Shown here: positions 53,307 to 63,547 of the stretch, in pieces | How positions within the stretch are numbered: the stretch's first letter is position 1 | Layout: the number at the start of each line of letters is the position of its first letter | Origin: Parapedobacter defluvii | Lineage (GTDB): Bacteria > Bacteroidota > Bacteroidia > Sphingobacteriales > Sphingobacteriaceae | NCBI RefSeq assembly: GCF_014642075.1 | Contig: NZ_BMIK01000010.1 | Span: forward strand, 124,380 to 188,379 | Direction of reading: 5' to 3' | DNA: 64,000 nucleotides | Translations under genes and position numbers: made by a program | The notes under the pieces: model-generated | The model's input: the letters and a program-made list of their open reading frames with translations, nothing else | The model's database searches: none | Told to the model about the DNA's origin: nothing

Positions 53307-54800
53307 ATGTTGTTTAAAAAATCGATCTCAAATTTGATCGCCGAAGCCGCCGAAAGTGGTGAGGGCACACTTAAACGGACACTTTCTAGTAGCGGTCTCG
53401 TCGCATTAGGCGTAGGAGCCATCATTGGAGCGGGACTGTTTTCCCTTACCGGGATAGCCGCCGCCGAAAATGCGGGACCTGCCGTAACCATTTCCTTCAT
53501 CGTTGCAGCTTTAGGATGTGCTTTTGCAGGCTTATGCTATGCAGAATTTGCTGCGATGATTCCCGTAGCGGGAAGTGCCTATACCTATTCCTATGCTACG
53601 TTGGGTGAGTTCGTCGCCTGGATTATCGGATGGGATCTCGTGTTGGAATATGCCTTGGGAGCTGCTACCGTAGCTTCCAGCTGGTCACAATATTTCAATG
53701 AACTGCTGCTGGTATTCGGCATCCATCTTCCCGAGAGCCTACTCCACGGCCCCTGGGAAGGAGGTATTATCAATATTCCCGCCATCGTTATTGTCTGTTT
53801 GCTATCGCTTCTGCTCATCAGGGGTACACAGGAGTCTTCTTTGGTCAACAATGTACTTGTTGTAGTTAAGGTTGCGGTTGTATTGATTTTCATTGCGTTG
53901 GGTTGGAGTTTCATCAACCCGTTAAACCACGATCCATTCATTCCTGCAAATGAAGGCGAGCAATTGGTAAAAACCGGACAAATGGGCTTTTTCGAATTTT
54001 TCAAAAGCGATTATTTTGGTCACTTCGGCATTAGCGGAATCCTACGTGGTGCCGGCGTCGTGTTTTTTGCCTTCATCGGCTTTGATGCCGTCAGCACGGC
54101 CGCCCAAGAAGCAAAGAACCCACAGAAAGGCATGCCCATAGGTATTATCGGATCGCTATTAGTCTGTACCCTGCTATATGTACTGTTCTCGTATGTAATG
54201 ACCGGACTTGAAAACTATACAAAATATGCGGGTGATGCCAAACCGGTTGCAACAGCATTCGCCAATACCGGATATACTTTTCTGAATACCGCATTAATCA
54301 TCGCGATTCTGACCGGATATACATCGGTCATGCTGGTCATGCTCCTAGGGCAAAGTCGTGTATTCTATACAATGAGTAAAGACGGCTTATTGCCAAAATT
54401 ATTTTCGGATCTATCGAAGTATCAAACCCCGTGGAAGACCAATGTGATCTTCATGATTTTTGTGAGCATTTTTGCTGGCTTTGTTCCAGTGTCTGATCTC
54501 GGCCATATGGTTAGCATCGGTACGTTGTTCGCATTCGTATTGGTATGCATTGGCATTCTGGTGTTACGGAAGACTAATCCGGATACTCCCCGTCCATTCC
54601 GCACACCGTTGGTGCCGCTGGTTCCCATCCTGGGAATTGTCGTGTGTATCATCATGATGGCCTCGTTGCCAATTGAAAGCTGGGAGCGGCTTGCAATTTG
54701 GATGGCATTGGGTATTGTCTTCTATTTCCTGTATGGCAGGCGGCATAGTAAAATCAGGGCTGCCTCGGAACACGGCACACCACACACTGGCACCCTTTAA
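53307..54800 (+). CDS. APC family permease, cationic amino acid transporter type
   Basis: 497 residues, about 12-14 helices. LGVGAIIGAGLFSLTGIAAA and FAGLCYAEFAAMIPVAGSAY are typical for the CAT/YfnA-like branch. The C-terminal block DTPRPFRTPLVPLVPILGI matches amino acid transporters of this type. The substrate is probably a cationic or branched amino acid, but this is not certain. A bidirectional terminator follows at 54844-54871. Confidence 0.92.
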   Translation: MLFKKSISNLIAEAAESGEGTLKRTLSSSGLVALGVGAIIGAGLFSLTGIAAAENAGPAVTISFIVAALGCAFAGLCYAEFAAMIPVAGSAYTYSYATLGEFVAWIIGWDLVLEYALGAATVASSWSQYFNELLLVFGIHLPESLLHGPWEGGIINIPAIVIVCLLSLLLIRGTQESSLVNNVLVVVKVAVVLIFIALGWSFINPLNHDPFIPANEGEQLVKTGQMGFFEFFKSDYFGHFGISGILRGAGVVFFAFIGFDAVSTAAQEAKNPQKGMPIGIIGSLLVCTLLYVLFSYVMTGLENYTKYAGDAKPVATAFANTGYTFLNTALIIAILTGYTSVMLVMLLGQSRVFYTMSKDGLLPKLFSDLSKYQTPWKTNVIFMIFVSIFAGFVPVSDLGHMVSIGTLFAFVLVCIGILVLRKTNPDTPRPFRTPLVPLVPILGIVVCIIMMASLPIESWERLAIWMALGIVFYFLYGRRHSKIRAASEHGTPHTGTL

Positions 54801-54843
54801 AACGCTCCGATACGGAGAAAAGGTATGGCATGGTAAGAACAAA

Positions 54844-54871
54844 AAATCCCCGCCAATTTTAGCGGGGATTT
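54844..54871. terminator. Bidirectional terminator
   Basis: AAATCCCCGC (54844-54853) and GCGGGGATTT (54862-54871) form a perfect 10-bp stem with an 8-base loop. It separates the APC gene from the convergent Oar-like receptor gene. Confidence 0.82.
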
Positions 54872-54893
54872 CTGTAAAGGGATGGTAGGTACA

Positions 54894-57800
54894 TTAAAAA
54901 ATGTATCTTACGCCTAAAAGCATACTCCATGTAGTGCTTACTGTGGAGAGATTTGAGGTGATGTCTTTCGATGAGACAAATTTATCGCCTGATTTATTCA
55001 TCGTAAAAGTAGGCACACCATCGTCAGACACGCTGACCACATTAAGTGGATTCTGGTTTCCTGTCAGCCGCTTGCTGATTCCCCAATCAGAATTAATCAG
55101 ATTCCCCAGATTTTGAATATCTAAACTGATCTGCAGCGAATGACGGCGTCCTCCCGCATTGACATAAACATCCTGTAGAACGCGAGCGTCCCAACGATTG
55201 AGCCAAGGCATTAAGCCACCGTTACGCTCCGCATATTTACCCCTCCTATCTTTCAAATAGCTGTCATTATTGATATAATCATCGAATGCTTTGCGCTGCT
55301 CCTCTTGCGTGGCTGAATAGGTTATATTTCCATCATTATCCCTCAATTCCGTTGCAAAAGTCAGATTGTTTACATTGTTTGGAACATAAAGGAGATCACC
55401 GCTGATTCCGTCTTTGTTTATATCTCCTGAGTAAGCATACGTGTATCGGCCCTGATGAGACCCGTCATAATAAAGTGAAATTGTCGTGGCCAGGTGATTT
55501 GCATATTCCTGACGATAGGAGATATTCCCCATTATACGGTGCGGAACAGCATATTGGGAAGGATACAGTATCTGATCGTTGGCATTGTTAACAGAAGCAA
55601 ATCCCCATGCAGAACCGGCGTTCGATCCCGGGTTATCCGAAATTGACTTAACATTGTTATACGTATAGAAAAGTCCGCCATAAAAACCTCTTCGTTGAGC
55701 CACTGACAGCCCGACGGTCGTGTTAAACGCATATCCCTTTTTACTCGTATTGGCCAGGATAACCCCATTATTCGCACCCACTTCACTATTGAGTCGGGCC
55801 TGGTTGGCACCTCCCGGCCAAAACTCACGGTCGTCATTTTCTTCCGACCCACCATAGCTTAAACGGAATTCTGTAGGTTTACGATTCGCACCGAATTGCT
55901 GCACTGCATTGATATCATACGTATACATAACATCTGCAGTTGCTATCAGTGGCGTATTGGGTATTCTATAGTCAGCTCCCGCACTGGTGCGCCAAACAGA
56001 AGGCATCCTGAAATTATCGTCGACTAACGCAAATCCGCTCGGGAATCCCGCTGAAGGGGTACGGATAAATACGTCTTCCGCTCCTGAAGGCGGGTTGTTC
56101 AACCAATGATAAGGATCCGGATTGAATCGGATACCACCTATCCACCCTGCCACATCGTCATAACTTCCCGGTTCAACTGTGTTTTGCAATACGCCCGAAT
56201 TAGAAGGCATGTTACTCAACCACACAAAAGGCACGCGACCGGAAAAAATACCCGTACCGCCACGGATGAGCAACGACCTATCACCAAAAACATCGTACCG
56301 GACACCGATTCTTGGTGACAGCATCACCCGGGTTTTAGGCCACGACCCCGTCGAATAGGTGCGGATAGAACCATCCTTATCATACAACTGCAGCGCATCT
56401 ATGGAAGGGTTAGCGGTTAAGTCATTTAAATAAAGCGGCAATTCTGCACGTAAACCCACCGTAAGTTCCAATTGATCGGTGACGTCGAACTTATCCTGGG
56501 CGTACAGACTTGCTAAGCCAAAGTTAGTCCGCGCATAAGGATCCATTCCCTCATAGGGGTAGGTCAGACCGAACATGATTGGCGCAACTTCATCTGGTGT
56601 ACCTGTCTTAAGAAAATCCTCCACAGTTGCGTAGCGGTAGTAAGACGTTCCAAGACGCACATAGTTGTTACCGAACTTCTGTACATCGAACGACGCACCA
56701 AATGTAAATGTATGCTTGCCGGTCAATAATGTAAAGTTGTTCACAAAGCCAAAGTTATTATTGAGCATGTCGTTGTTTTTAGTAAACAATTCATACCCCG
56801 CTGTGATGTAATTGGCATCACCGTTGCCAATACCAAAATCCCAGATATCGATAAATGGAAATTCTTCGCTTTCCGATGTTCTAACATCCTGAATTCGGCT
56901 ATAAGTAGCGAGAAACTGGTTAGAGGCAGCAGAATTAAATGTACTATTCAATTCAAAGGCAATGGAGCGTACGGAATTTTCAGTGGCATAATTCGATTTT
57001 TCGAAGGCCATCGAATTCTGACTTACCCGGTTAAAAGCGGAGTTGCTGCCCCCTCCGGATCTGGGCCTTGGTCCAGACGCACCATTGACAAGTGACGGAC
57101 TTTCGCTAACGGACTGGTTGTATCTTACCGCAACGCGATGTTTTTCATTGATATTATAGTCAAGCCTGACCAAGAATTTGTAGTTACTCGCTTGCGCTTC
57201 GTTGGCATAGCCCTGATAAGCACCCGGATCATACCCCCATTGGTTGATTAAATGATCACGTACAGCAATCATATCTATTTCCTTAACCCGGGTAATATTT
57301 TCATCGGGCCGCGCAACGCCATCACCGGAAGCCTTCCAAAGGTTAACTCCCTCTACATCCCCACCTTCATTGACTTCTTGTTCGTAATTTACGAAGAAGA
57401 AAAGCTTATTCTTAATAATCGGCCCTCCTACACGTGCACCGATAATCCTACTCATGGCTTCATCCGCGTCGTCCAATCGGATATCGCCAATACGCCGTCC
57501 TGCAAAATTCTGGTTTCGATAAAACCCATAAACAGAGCCGGAGAAAATATTCGTTCCACTTCGTGTAACGGCGTTAATACCCGCGCCCGTGAAACCGGCC
57601 TGCCGAACGTCATAAGGTGCAATGTTAACCGAGATTTCTTCCAATGCGTCAACCGAGATGGGTTGAGCACCGGGAACCGGACTATCGCTCAACCCAAATC
57701 CATTGTTAAAATTAGAGCCATCTACCTGAAAATTGTTATACCGTCCATCCTTTCCACCGAAGGAAAAACCGTTACTTTGAGGAGTTAACCGGGTAAGGTC

Positions 57801-58259
57801 CTCAATGCTCCGATTTATCATCGGCAAACTATTGATCTGCGTAACATTAATATTAGTGGCAGCTCCCGTCTTGTCCACATTGAGTTGACCAATCTGAGCG
57901 CTCACCACCACCTCATCAAGCGCTGTGGTTCCATCAGAAAACAACACATTCAGGACATAAGGCTGGCCCAATTGCAAAAAGATATTATCGTACTCCTCGG
58001 GTGATTGCCCGATATAAGTTACTTCGACGTGGTAAGGTCCTCCGACCCGCATATTGGCTAAGTTAAAACGGCCGCTTTCGTTGGTTGTTCCGCTATACAC
58101 CGTACCACTCGGTACGTGGGTTGCTTTCACGGTCGCACCTGCAGATGCCTGACCATCGGATTGGGATACCGATCCGGTCATGCTGCTGGTTGTTATTTGC
58201 GCGTACACGGAAACTACCGCTGCAAGCATTACCAGCATTGAAAGTAAAGACTTTTTCAT
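54894..58259 (-). CDS. Oar-like TonB-dependent outer-membrane receptor
   Basis: 1121 residues. The signal peptide (LSMLVMLAAVVSVYAQ) is followed by a CarboxypepD_reg-like domain (SMTGSVSQSDGQASAGATV) and a TonB plug with DEVVVSAQ and QVDGSNFNNGFGL. The remaining about 900 residues form the barrel, ending with a short aromatic-terminal strand (SMLLGVRYIF). The overall layout matches the OmpA/Oar-like TonB-dependent receptors of Myxococcus and Bacteroidota. No SusD partner is adjacent. Substrate unknown, possibly a protein or peptide ligand. Confidence 0.93.
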   Translation of the reverse strand: MKKSLLSMLVMLAAVVSVYAQITTSSMTGSVSQSDGQASAGATVKATHVPSGTVYSGTTNESGRFNLANMRVGGPYHVEVTYIGQSPEEYDNIFLQLGQPYVLNVLFSDGTTALDEVVVSAQIGQLNVDKTGAATNINVTQINSLPMINRSIEDLTRLTPQSNGFSFGGKDGRYNNFQVDGSNFNNGFGLSDSPVPGAQPISVDALEEISVNIAPYDVRQAGFTGAGINAVTRSGTNIFSGSVYGFYRNQNFAGRRIGDIRLDDADEAMSRIIGARVGGPIIKNKLFFFVNYEQEVNEGGDVEGVNLWKASGDGVARPDENITRVKEIDMIAVRDHLINQWGYDPGAYQGYANEAQASNYKFLVRLDYNINEKHRVAVRYNQSVSESPSLVNGASGPRPRSGGGSNSAFNRVSQNSMAFEKSNYATENSVRSIAFELNSTFNSAASNQFLATYSRIQDVRTSESEEFPFIDIWDFGIGNGDANYITAGYELFTKNNDMLNNNFGFVNNFTLLTGKHTFTFGASFDVQKFGNNYVRLGTSYYRYATVEDFLKTGTPDEVAPIMFGLTYPYEGMDPYARTNFGLASLYAQDKFDVTDQLELTVGLRAELPLYLNDLTANPSIDALQLYDKDGSIRTYSTGSWPKTRVMLSPRIGVRYDVFGDRSLLIRGGTGIFSGRVPFVWLSNMPSNSGVLQNTVEPGSYDDVAGWIGGIRFNPDPYHWLNNPPSGAEDVFIRTPSAGFPSGFALVDDNFRMPSVWRTSAGADYRIPNTPLIATADVMYTYDINAVQQFGANRKPTEFRLSYGGSEENDDREFWPGGANQARLNSEVGANNGVILANTSKKGYAFNTTVGLSVAQRRGFYGGLFYTYNNVKSISDNPGSNAGSAWGFASVNNANDQILYPSQYAVPHRIMGNISYRQEYANHLATTISLYYDGSHQGRYTYAYSGDINKDGISGDLLYVPNNVNNLTFATELRDNDGNITYSATQEEQRKAFDDYINNDSYLKDRRGKYAERNGGLMPWLNRWDARVLQDVYVNAGGRRHSLQISLDIQNLGNLINSDWGISKRLTGNQNPLNVVSVSDDGVPTFTMNKSGDKFVSSKDITSNLSTVSTTWSMLLGVRYIF

Positions 58260-58300
58260 GTGCTTTGAATTTATTGAATAATTTTACTTCATATTTGAAG

Positions 58301-58330
58301 CAAAAGTAAGAAGCCAATATTAATTTACAA
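58301..58330 (-). promoter_or_regulatory. Bacteroidota-type promoter of the Oar-like gene
   Basis: On the minus strand TTG (58328-58330) is followed after 19 bases by TACTTTTG (58301-58308). The leader to the ATG at 58259 is about 40 bases. The rest of the 243-base gap up to 58502 is AT-rich with no other feature seen. Confidence 0.65.
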
Positions 58331-58502
58331 CTCAAACAAATGAAGTTAATAATAAATTAATACTTAATTAACACTTCTACTTATATTAAAACAAATCATT
58401 CAAAGAAAACATCAAAAAAATATGATAAAATATTATTTTTATTATGAAATGATATAAATATCACTAAAAAGTACACTATTTTATTATCAAAACAGCCTTG
58501 TA

Positions 58503-59147
58503 TCAAGAATTATAATAAAATTCCTCAACAAAATCCAATGTCACCATCGAATCATTAAAAGATCGTAAGCGATTACGATTAGAAGAAAGCTCCAGGACCA
58601 CCGAAAGCTTATGATTATGTTTACTGATAGATTTGCGTTTGTAGTGGATCCGATGAGTATCCAGTAATGCGGCAATTTCCTCAAGGCGTTTTAAATCTGT
58701 ATCATGAAAGCCGATATAGAGTACACGGGTGAGATGCCATCCCTCGAACATCAGCTCCACTTTGCTAAATAATGATAAAATGATAATGGTTGCGACCGAC
58801 AGGCTAACCGCCAAGCCATAGTAACCGATGCCGGCCGCCATCCCGATGCCTGCAGCAGTCCAGATGACAGCAGCGGTGGTCAGCCCCATCACCGAAAACT
58901 TATCCTTGAAAATCACACCCGCCCCTATGAAACCGATACCGGTAATGATATTGGCAGCAATGCGATCGTCACTACCGACGCCGTATTTTGATACAATGGT
59001 AAAGATGGTAGACCCCAGGCAAATAAGTACAATCGTACGGAAACCCGCCGATTTATTGCGATATTCACGTTCAAAACCAATGAGGCTTCCACATAGGATG
59101 GAAACTCCTATATGCCACAAATCTTCCTGTGCCGGTAAAAATTCCAT
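58503..59147 (-). CDS. MgtC/SapB family protein
   Basis: 214 residues, with four to five N-terminal membrane helices. LCGSLIGFEREYRNKSAG and IITGIGFIGAGVIFKD are the family signature, and the C-terminal soluble domain of about 80 residues (ILYIGFHDTDLKRLEEIAALL) resembles the ACT-like domain of MgtC. MgtC-type proteins are linked to growth at low Mg2+ and to regulation of F1Fo ATPase. Function here is by family only. Confidence 0.9.
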   Translation of the reverse strand: MEFLPAQEDLWHIGVSILCGSLIGFEREYRNKSAGFRTIVLICLGSTIFTIVSKYGVGSDDRIAANIITGIGFIGAGVIFKDKFSVMGLTTAAVIWTAAGIGMAAGIGYYGLAVSLSVATIIILSLFSKVELMFEGWHLTRVLYIGFHDTDLKRLEEIAALLDTHRIHYKRKSISKHNHKLSVVLELSSNRNRLRSFNDSMVTLDFVEEFYYNS

Positions 59148-59214
59148 GCGCTATAAATTTCAGTTATCAGCCGTTGGCACGCGACCTGATCAAATTAATC
59201 CTATATAATTACCA

Positions 59215-61593
59215 TTAATCCAAGTATGCATAGGTAATCCCCTCACCTCCTCTATCCGGATGTTCATCTTCCAAGCGGGTTACTTCACCGTATTTGCGTA
59301 AATAATCACGGATAAACCTGCGTAAAATCCCATCACCTTTTCCGTGGACAATTTTTAAGCTTGGAAATCCCATCATCACTGCTTTATCGAGGTATTTCTC
59401 GATTTCGTACAAAGCGGCTTCGGTACGCATACCCCGCACGTCTACTTCAGGCCGGAAATTGGCAACATCCGCCGACATATTGGCGTGATAGGTCGTACGC
59501 GATGCCTTGGCCGTATTTTTTTTTGCAATGGGTTCCACTTCGTTGCGTTTTTTGACCATGCGGAGTTCGCCCACTGCCAACACTAAATTGTTTTTCGATA
59601 CACCAATTACCTCCGCCTCATTTCCGGTACCTGGTATCTTTACCCAATCACCTACCTCAATAGAAACCGTCTGAGAAGTAATTTGTTTGGACTTGGGCAC
59701 GGGTATCGCCGGGCGATCCGTATGTTTATTTAATTCCGCATCAAGCTGTTGGCGCAACAGTTTGGTCTTCTGTTTGTCCGCCTGGCTTGCCTTGATATCC
59801 GATATGGTATTTTCAACCAGCTTATTGGCATTCCGGATAATTTCCCGCGCTTCTTCCTTTGCCTTATTGATAATCGTTTTCTTGTTATCCTCTAAGTAGG
59901 CCTGTAGCTGCTCATTATCGGCTTTCAAACGAGCCAATTGCCGCTCCTTTTGGGCGATGGCGATCTTGGCGTCATACACGTCTTTTTTATCCCGTTCGAG
60001 ATCTACCAGCAGGGTATCTATCCGCTTTTGCTGTGCTCCGATCTTTTGCTTTGCCGCCTGTAGGATCGCGTTATTCAGACCGATTTTTTGGGCAATTTCA
60101 AAGGCATATGAACTACCCGGTTTGCCCGTCTGCAAGATATACAACGGACGCATCGCCACATTATCGAACAGCATGGACGCATTCTCAATCCCTTCTGTAT
60201 TACTGGCAAAAATCTTTAAATTGGAATAATGGGTCGTTACCACTCCCCTTACCCCTTTACGGTTCAGGGTTTCCAAGACAGCCTCAGCAATGGGACCACC
60301 GAACATGGGATCGGTACCGGTACCAAACTCATCAATGAGTACCAAAGTTTTTGCATCCGCATGATCTGAAAAATATTTCATCTTTGAAAGATGGGCACTG
60401 TATGTGCTCAGGTCACTCTCAATGGATTGATCGTCGCCGATGTCGGCAAAAATTCGGTTGAATATGCCTATTTTGGAAGTAGCATCCGCCGGAATCAGCA
60501 ACCCTGCCTGTACCATAAGCTGCAGCAGTCCGATGGTTTTCATACAGACCGATTTACCTCCGGCATTGGGACCTGAAACCACAATAATCCGCTGTGTTTG
60601 ATCGATGGTTACATTCAGCGGAACCACAGTTTGTCCACTGCCTTTGAAATTAAGCAATAGAAGCGGGTGACGGGCATTGACCAGCGAAACCGACGCCTCT
60701 TTGGCAAGTTCGGGCATATGCCCCTCAATGTCGATCGCAAATAACGCTTTTGCACGTACAAAATCCACTTTGGTCAATAGATTGTGATAATCGATTAATA
60801 ATGGAATATACGGACGCAATTGATCCGTCAAGGTAGTTAGTATGCGCACAATTTCCCGCCGCTTTTCAAATTCAAGGTCGCGCACCTGATTGTTCAGGTG
60901 GAACACTTCTTCCGGTTCAATAAAAGCTGTTTGTCCGGTAGCTGATTCGTCGTGTATCCATCCCTTAATCTTACGCTTGCTTTCGGCAAGTACAGGGATA
61001 CACAAACGTCCATCACGAATGGTTAGGTTACCATCTGCAGTCCATCCGTTTTGTTGCGCGGTCCGGAATACCTGATCGATACGCTTACGGGCTTCCTGCT
61101 CTGCCTTGGCGATACTTGCCAGAATAGCTGCCAAGGCTGGGGACGCGTTCGCTCGTACTTTGCCCTTTTCATCGATGACCCGCTCAATAGCCACCGCGAT
61201 ATTCTTTTCGATAGGCAGGTGCTCAAAAAGTACTTCCAGGTTGGGATACGTACCGCTACGTTCGTTAAAATACCGAATAATGGCAAAGACTGTATTCAGT
61301 GAAAGCAAGACAGTAAAAAAGTCGGATTCGGAAAGAAAGACCCCTTCTACCCTGGCTTTTTCGGCCAACGGCTTCAGGGGATATAGGTGGTCTACAGGCA
61401 AGGGAGCATCGTTTAGGAGTAACTCTTTGAATTCGTGTGCCTGCCGCAAGAATTTATCCAACTGATCAAGCCGCTTTTGTGGCTGTATTTTATCTACCAA
61501 CTCCTTACCTGCCTCGCTTAAACACTTTGCTTTAATGAGTTTCTTTATGTCAGTAAAACCTAACTTTTCGGCCGCATTATCTGGGTAAATCAT
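59215..61593 (-). CDS. mutS2: Endonuclease MutS2
   Basis: 792 residues. The MutS-type ATPase has Walker A SGPNAGGKSVCMKTIG, Walker B TLVLIDEFGTGTDP and the switch TTHYSNLK. The C-terminal Smr domain contains VDVRGMRTEAALYEIEKYL and IVHGKGDGILRR. MutS2 suppresses homologous recombination and helps ribosome rescue in some bacteria. Its start is 2 bases from the DUF4296 stop, so the two genes probably share a transcript. Confidence 0.95.
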   Translation of the reverse strand: MIYPDNAAEKLGFTDIKKLIKAKCLSEAGKELVDKIQPQKRLDQLDKFLRQAHEFKELLLNDAPLPVDHLYPLKPLAEKARVEGVFLSESDFFTVLLSLNTVFAIIRYFNERSGTYPNLEVLFEHLPIEKNIAVAIERVIDEKGKVRANASPALAAILASIAKAEQEARKRIDQVFRTAQQNGWTADGNLTIRDGRLCIPVLAESKRKIKGWIHDESATGQTAFIEPEEVFHLNNQVRDLEFEKRREIVRILTTLTDQLRPYIPLLIDYHNLLTKVDFVRAKALFAIDIEGHMPELAKEASVSLVNARHPLLLLNFKGSGQTVVPLNVTIDQTQRIIVVSGPNAGGKSVCMKTIGLLQLMVQAGLLIPADATSKIGIFNRIFADIGDDQSIESDLSTYSAHLSKMKYFSDHADAKTLVLIDEFGTGTDPMFGGPIAEAVLETLNRKGVRGVVTTHYSNLKIFASNTEGIENASMLFDNVAMRPLYILQTGKPGSSYAFEIAQKIGLNNAILQAAKQKIGAQQKRIDTLLVDLERDKKDVYDAKIAIAQKERQLARLKADNEQLQAYLEDNKKTIINKAKEEAREIIRNANKLVENTISDIKASQADKQKTKLLRQQLDAELNKHTDRPAIPVPKSKQITSQTVSIEVGDWVKIPGTGNEAEVIGVSKNNLVLAVGELRMVKKRNEVEPIAKKNTAKASRTTYHANMSADVANFRPEVDVRGMRTEAALYEIEKYLDKAVMMGFPSLKIVHGKGDGILRRFIRDYLRKYGEVTRLEDEHPDRGGEGITYAYLD

Positions 61594-61595
61594 CG

Positions 61596-62261
61596 CTATT
61601 TTATCTTTTCCAATGGCCGCAATTTCGGCGTTCCGGATGGTGCCGGCAGGGTTGGTTTAGGTACAACCGGCGGATTACTGGGAGGCAGAGATGGCGTTTT
61701 CAAGCCATTAACCTGCTTCAGTCCGACGGTTTCAAACATCCGCTCACGCAGTAATTCATAGGTAATGGAGTCAGGTTTTCCATACAGACTGTCCGGACCG
61801 TTCAAAAAAAGTAAGTATCGTTTACGTTTGAAATCAAGCGAATCCCGCCCAATACGTTGAAGGCTGTCTGTTACCCGTGCACTGCGTATGGAATCTGCGC
61901 GTCGTTGGGTTTCGTATTTTTTCTGCACACGTTGCTGCTCGGCCAGGTTCAGGGTATTTAGCTTCTTTTCAACGTCGACATAAAGCTCATTCATCAAATA
62001 AGGCCGCGTGGAATAAAACTCGACACTCCGACTGAATGTGACGGAATCGATGCCATACCGTTCAAAAATCAGGTTGTAATAAGCATCCCTACGCATGCGG
62101 GCCGAATCGATTGGCAACGAAGCTAACTGCCCATCGGCCAAATGCATGTCTGTTAATACGGCGGGCATCTGCTTAGGCGGAATGATCCCGTCAGGTATTT
62201 TCTCCCCCCCACAGGATACACAGAAAAAAAACACCAACCATATGCTCGCGGTCCGTTGCAT
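61596..62261 (-). CDS. DUF4296 domain lipoprotein
   Basis: 221 residues from the ATG at 62261 (MQRTASIWLVFFFCVSC). A lipoprotein signal ends at CVSC followed by GG. The DUF4296 core follows (PPKQMPAVLTDMHLADGQLA and a helical Arg/Leu-rich part), and the C-terminus is Pro-rich. DUF4296 proteins are Bacteroidota-specific lipoproteins of unknown function. It lies directly before mutS2 (2 bases between) and is divergent from the YggS gene. The longer upstream frame has no lipobox advantage. Confidence 0.8.
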   Translation of the reverse strand: MQRTASIWLVFFFCVSCGGEKIPDGIIPPKQMPAVLTDMHLADGQLASLPIDSARMRRDAYYNLIFERYGIDSVTFSRSVEFYSTRPYLMNELYVDVEKKLNTLNLAEQQRVQKKYETQRRADSIRSARVTDSLQRIGRDSLDFKRKRYLLFLNGPDSLYGKPDSITYELLRERMFETVGLKQVNGLKTPSLPPSNPPVVPKPTLPAPSGTPKLRPLEKIK

Positions 62262-62325
62262 CCTATATACTACCCAATTTAGTTTCAACAGTATAAACAA
62301 TATCCTCCTGAAAACCGCCCTCCTA

Positions 62326-62356
62326 TTGGCGGATACCTGCCGGTTTTGTAGTTTTG
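62326..62356 (+). promoter_or_regulatory. Bacteroidota-type promoter of the yggS-family gene
   Basis: TTG (62326-62328) and TAGTTTTG (62349-62356) are separated by exactly 20 bases. The leader to the ATG at 62386 is about 25 bases. Confidence 0.65.
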
Positions 62357-62385
62357 TGCAAACTTACAAAAATAGCACCGGATTT

Positions 62386-63051
62386 ATGGATATAGCCGAT
62401 CAGATAAAAACCATCGAAGACGAACTCTCCCGTTTAAATGTAACCCTCATTGCCGTTTCAAAAACTAAGTCAAACGAAGAAATACTGGAAGCCTATCACG
62501 CAGGACAGCGGGCATTCGGCGAAAACGTGGTGCAAGAATTAGTACGGAAACAGGAAACGCTTCCGAAGGACATTGAATGGCACCTCATCGGCCATCTCCA
62601 AAGCAACAAGGTGAAGTACGTTGTCCCCTTCGTAGCGATGATCCACTCCGCAGACAGCCTGAAACTGCTAAAAGAAATAGATAAACAAGCCAAGAAATAC
62701 AACCGTGAGGTTGACTGCCTATTGCAGATCCATGTCGCCGCAGAAGAAACCAAATTCGGCCTTGACCATGTTGAATTGATTGAGCTGTTACGTTCAGAGG
62801 CATTTATCCAACTGACAAATGTACGGATCAGAGGGCTTATGGGCATCGCCACTAACACGCCCAATACGAAGGAAATCAAGGAGGAATTCCACGAATTGAA
62901 GTCACTATTTGATGGCATCAAAGCGAGTTTCTTTCAGGATGACGAATATTTCGATACATTATCTATGGGAATGTCATCCGACTATAAAATCGCCATTGAG
63001 CAGGGCAGCACGATGGTGCGTTTGGGTAGTACAATTTTTGGTGGTCGGTGA
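62386..63051 (+). CDS. YggS family pyridoxal phosphate homeostasis protein
   Basis: 221 residues from the ATG at 62386; the longer frame upstream runs over the divergent gene and its promoter. The PLP lysine lies in IAVSKTKSNEEI, followed by RAFGENVVQELVRK and EWHLIGHLQSNKVK; the C-terminal LSMGMSSDYKIAIEQGSTMV binds the PLP phosphate. YggS/PLPBP binds PLP and modulates vitamin B6 balance without known catalysis. The promoter at 62326-62356 supports the start. Confidence 0.94.
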   Translation: MDIADQIKTIEDELSRLNVTLIAVSKTKSNEEILEAYHAGQRAFGENVVQELVRKQETLPKDIEWHLIGHLQSNKVKYVVPFVAMIHSADSLKLLKEIDKQAKKYNREVDCLLQIHVAAEETKFGLDHVELIELLRSEAFIQLTNVRIRGLMGIATNTPNTKEIKEEFHELKSLFDGIKASFFQDDEYFDTLSMGMSSDYKIAIEQGSTMVRLGSTIFGGR

Positions 63052-63062
63052 TGAGCAGTGGA
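63038..63062 (+). repeat. Short GGTCGGTG-type repeat behind yggS stop
   Basis: GGTCGGTGATGAGCAGTGG and the following bases cover the TGA of the yggS-family gene and resemble the units in the 47087-47163 inverted repeat, which also starts on a stop codon. Only one unit is present here. Confidence 0.45.
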
Positions 63063-63086
63063 TGATATTAGCCAAAAGCGCGAAAA

Positions 63087-63536
63087 ATGGATATAATTAT
63101 ACGCAAAGCCGAGGTATTTGACTGTCCGCAGTTGTTGGATTTGATCAAAGAGTTGGCCACCTATGAACGGGCGCCGAATGAAGTGACAGTTGATATGGAT
63201 GAATTTATCGATGCGGGGTTTGGCCCATCTCCTGTTTGGGAGGCTTTTGTTGCGGATGTTGATGGCCGCATTGTGGGCATGTCACTCTTTTATATTCGAT
63301 ACTCCACTTGGAAAGGTCGCAGGCTGTATCTGGAAGACATCATCGTTACGGAAACAATGCGGGGGAACGGCATTGGCAGGTTGCTTTTTGACGAAACCTT
63401 GAAATTATGCAGAGAAAGAAAATACAGCGGAATGGTTTGGCAGGTTTTGGAGTGGAACCAACCCGCCATTAATTTCTATCGAAAATATGGTGCAACTTTT
63501 GATAATGAATGGGTAAACGTTTCATTGGAATTTTAG
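63087..63536 (+). CDS. GNAT family N-acetyltransferase
   Basis: 149 residues. The acetyl-CoA motif A is LEDIIVTETMRGNGIGRLLF, and the pattern YSTWKGRRLYLEDI and VLEWNQPAINFYRKYGA matches the diamine (spermidine/spermine-like) acetyltransferase group. The substrate may be a polyamine or thialysine-like amine, but this is inference. It follows yggS by 35 bases and may share its transcript. Confidence 0.9.
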   Translation: MDIIIRKAEVFDCPQLLDLIKELATYERAPNEVTVDMDEFIDAGFGPSPVWEAFVADVDGRIVGMSLFYIRYSTWKGRRLYLEDIIVTETMRGNGIGRLLFDETLKLCRERKYSGMVWQVLEWNQPAINFYRKYGATFDNEWVNVSLEF

Positions 63537-63547
63537 ATTTTATACTT

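Noticed and set aside
62095-62385. Longer start for the yggS-family gene
   Set aside because: It would run through a good promoter and over the divergent lipoprotein gene; homology starts at 62386.
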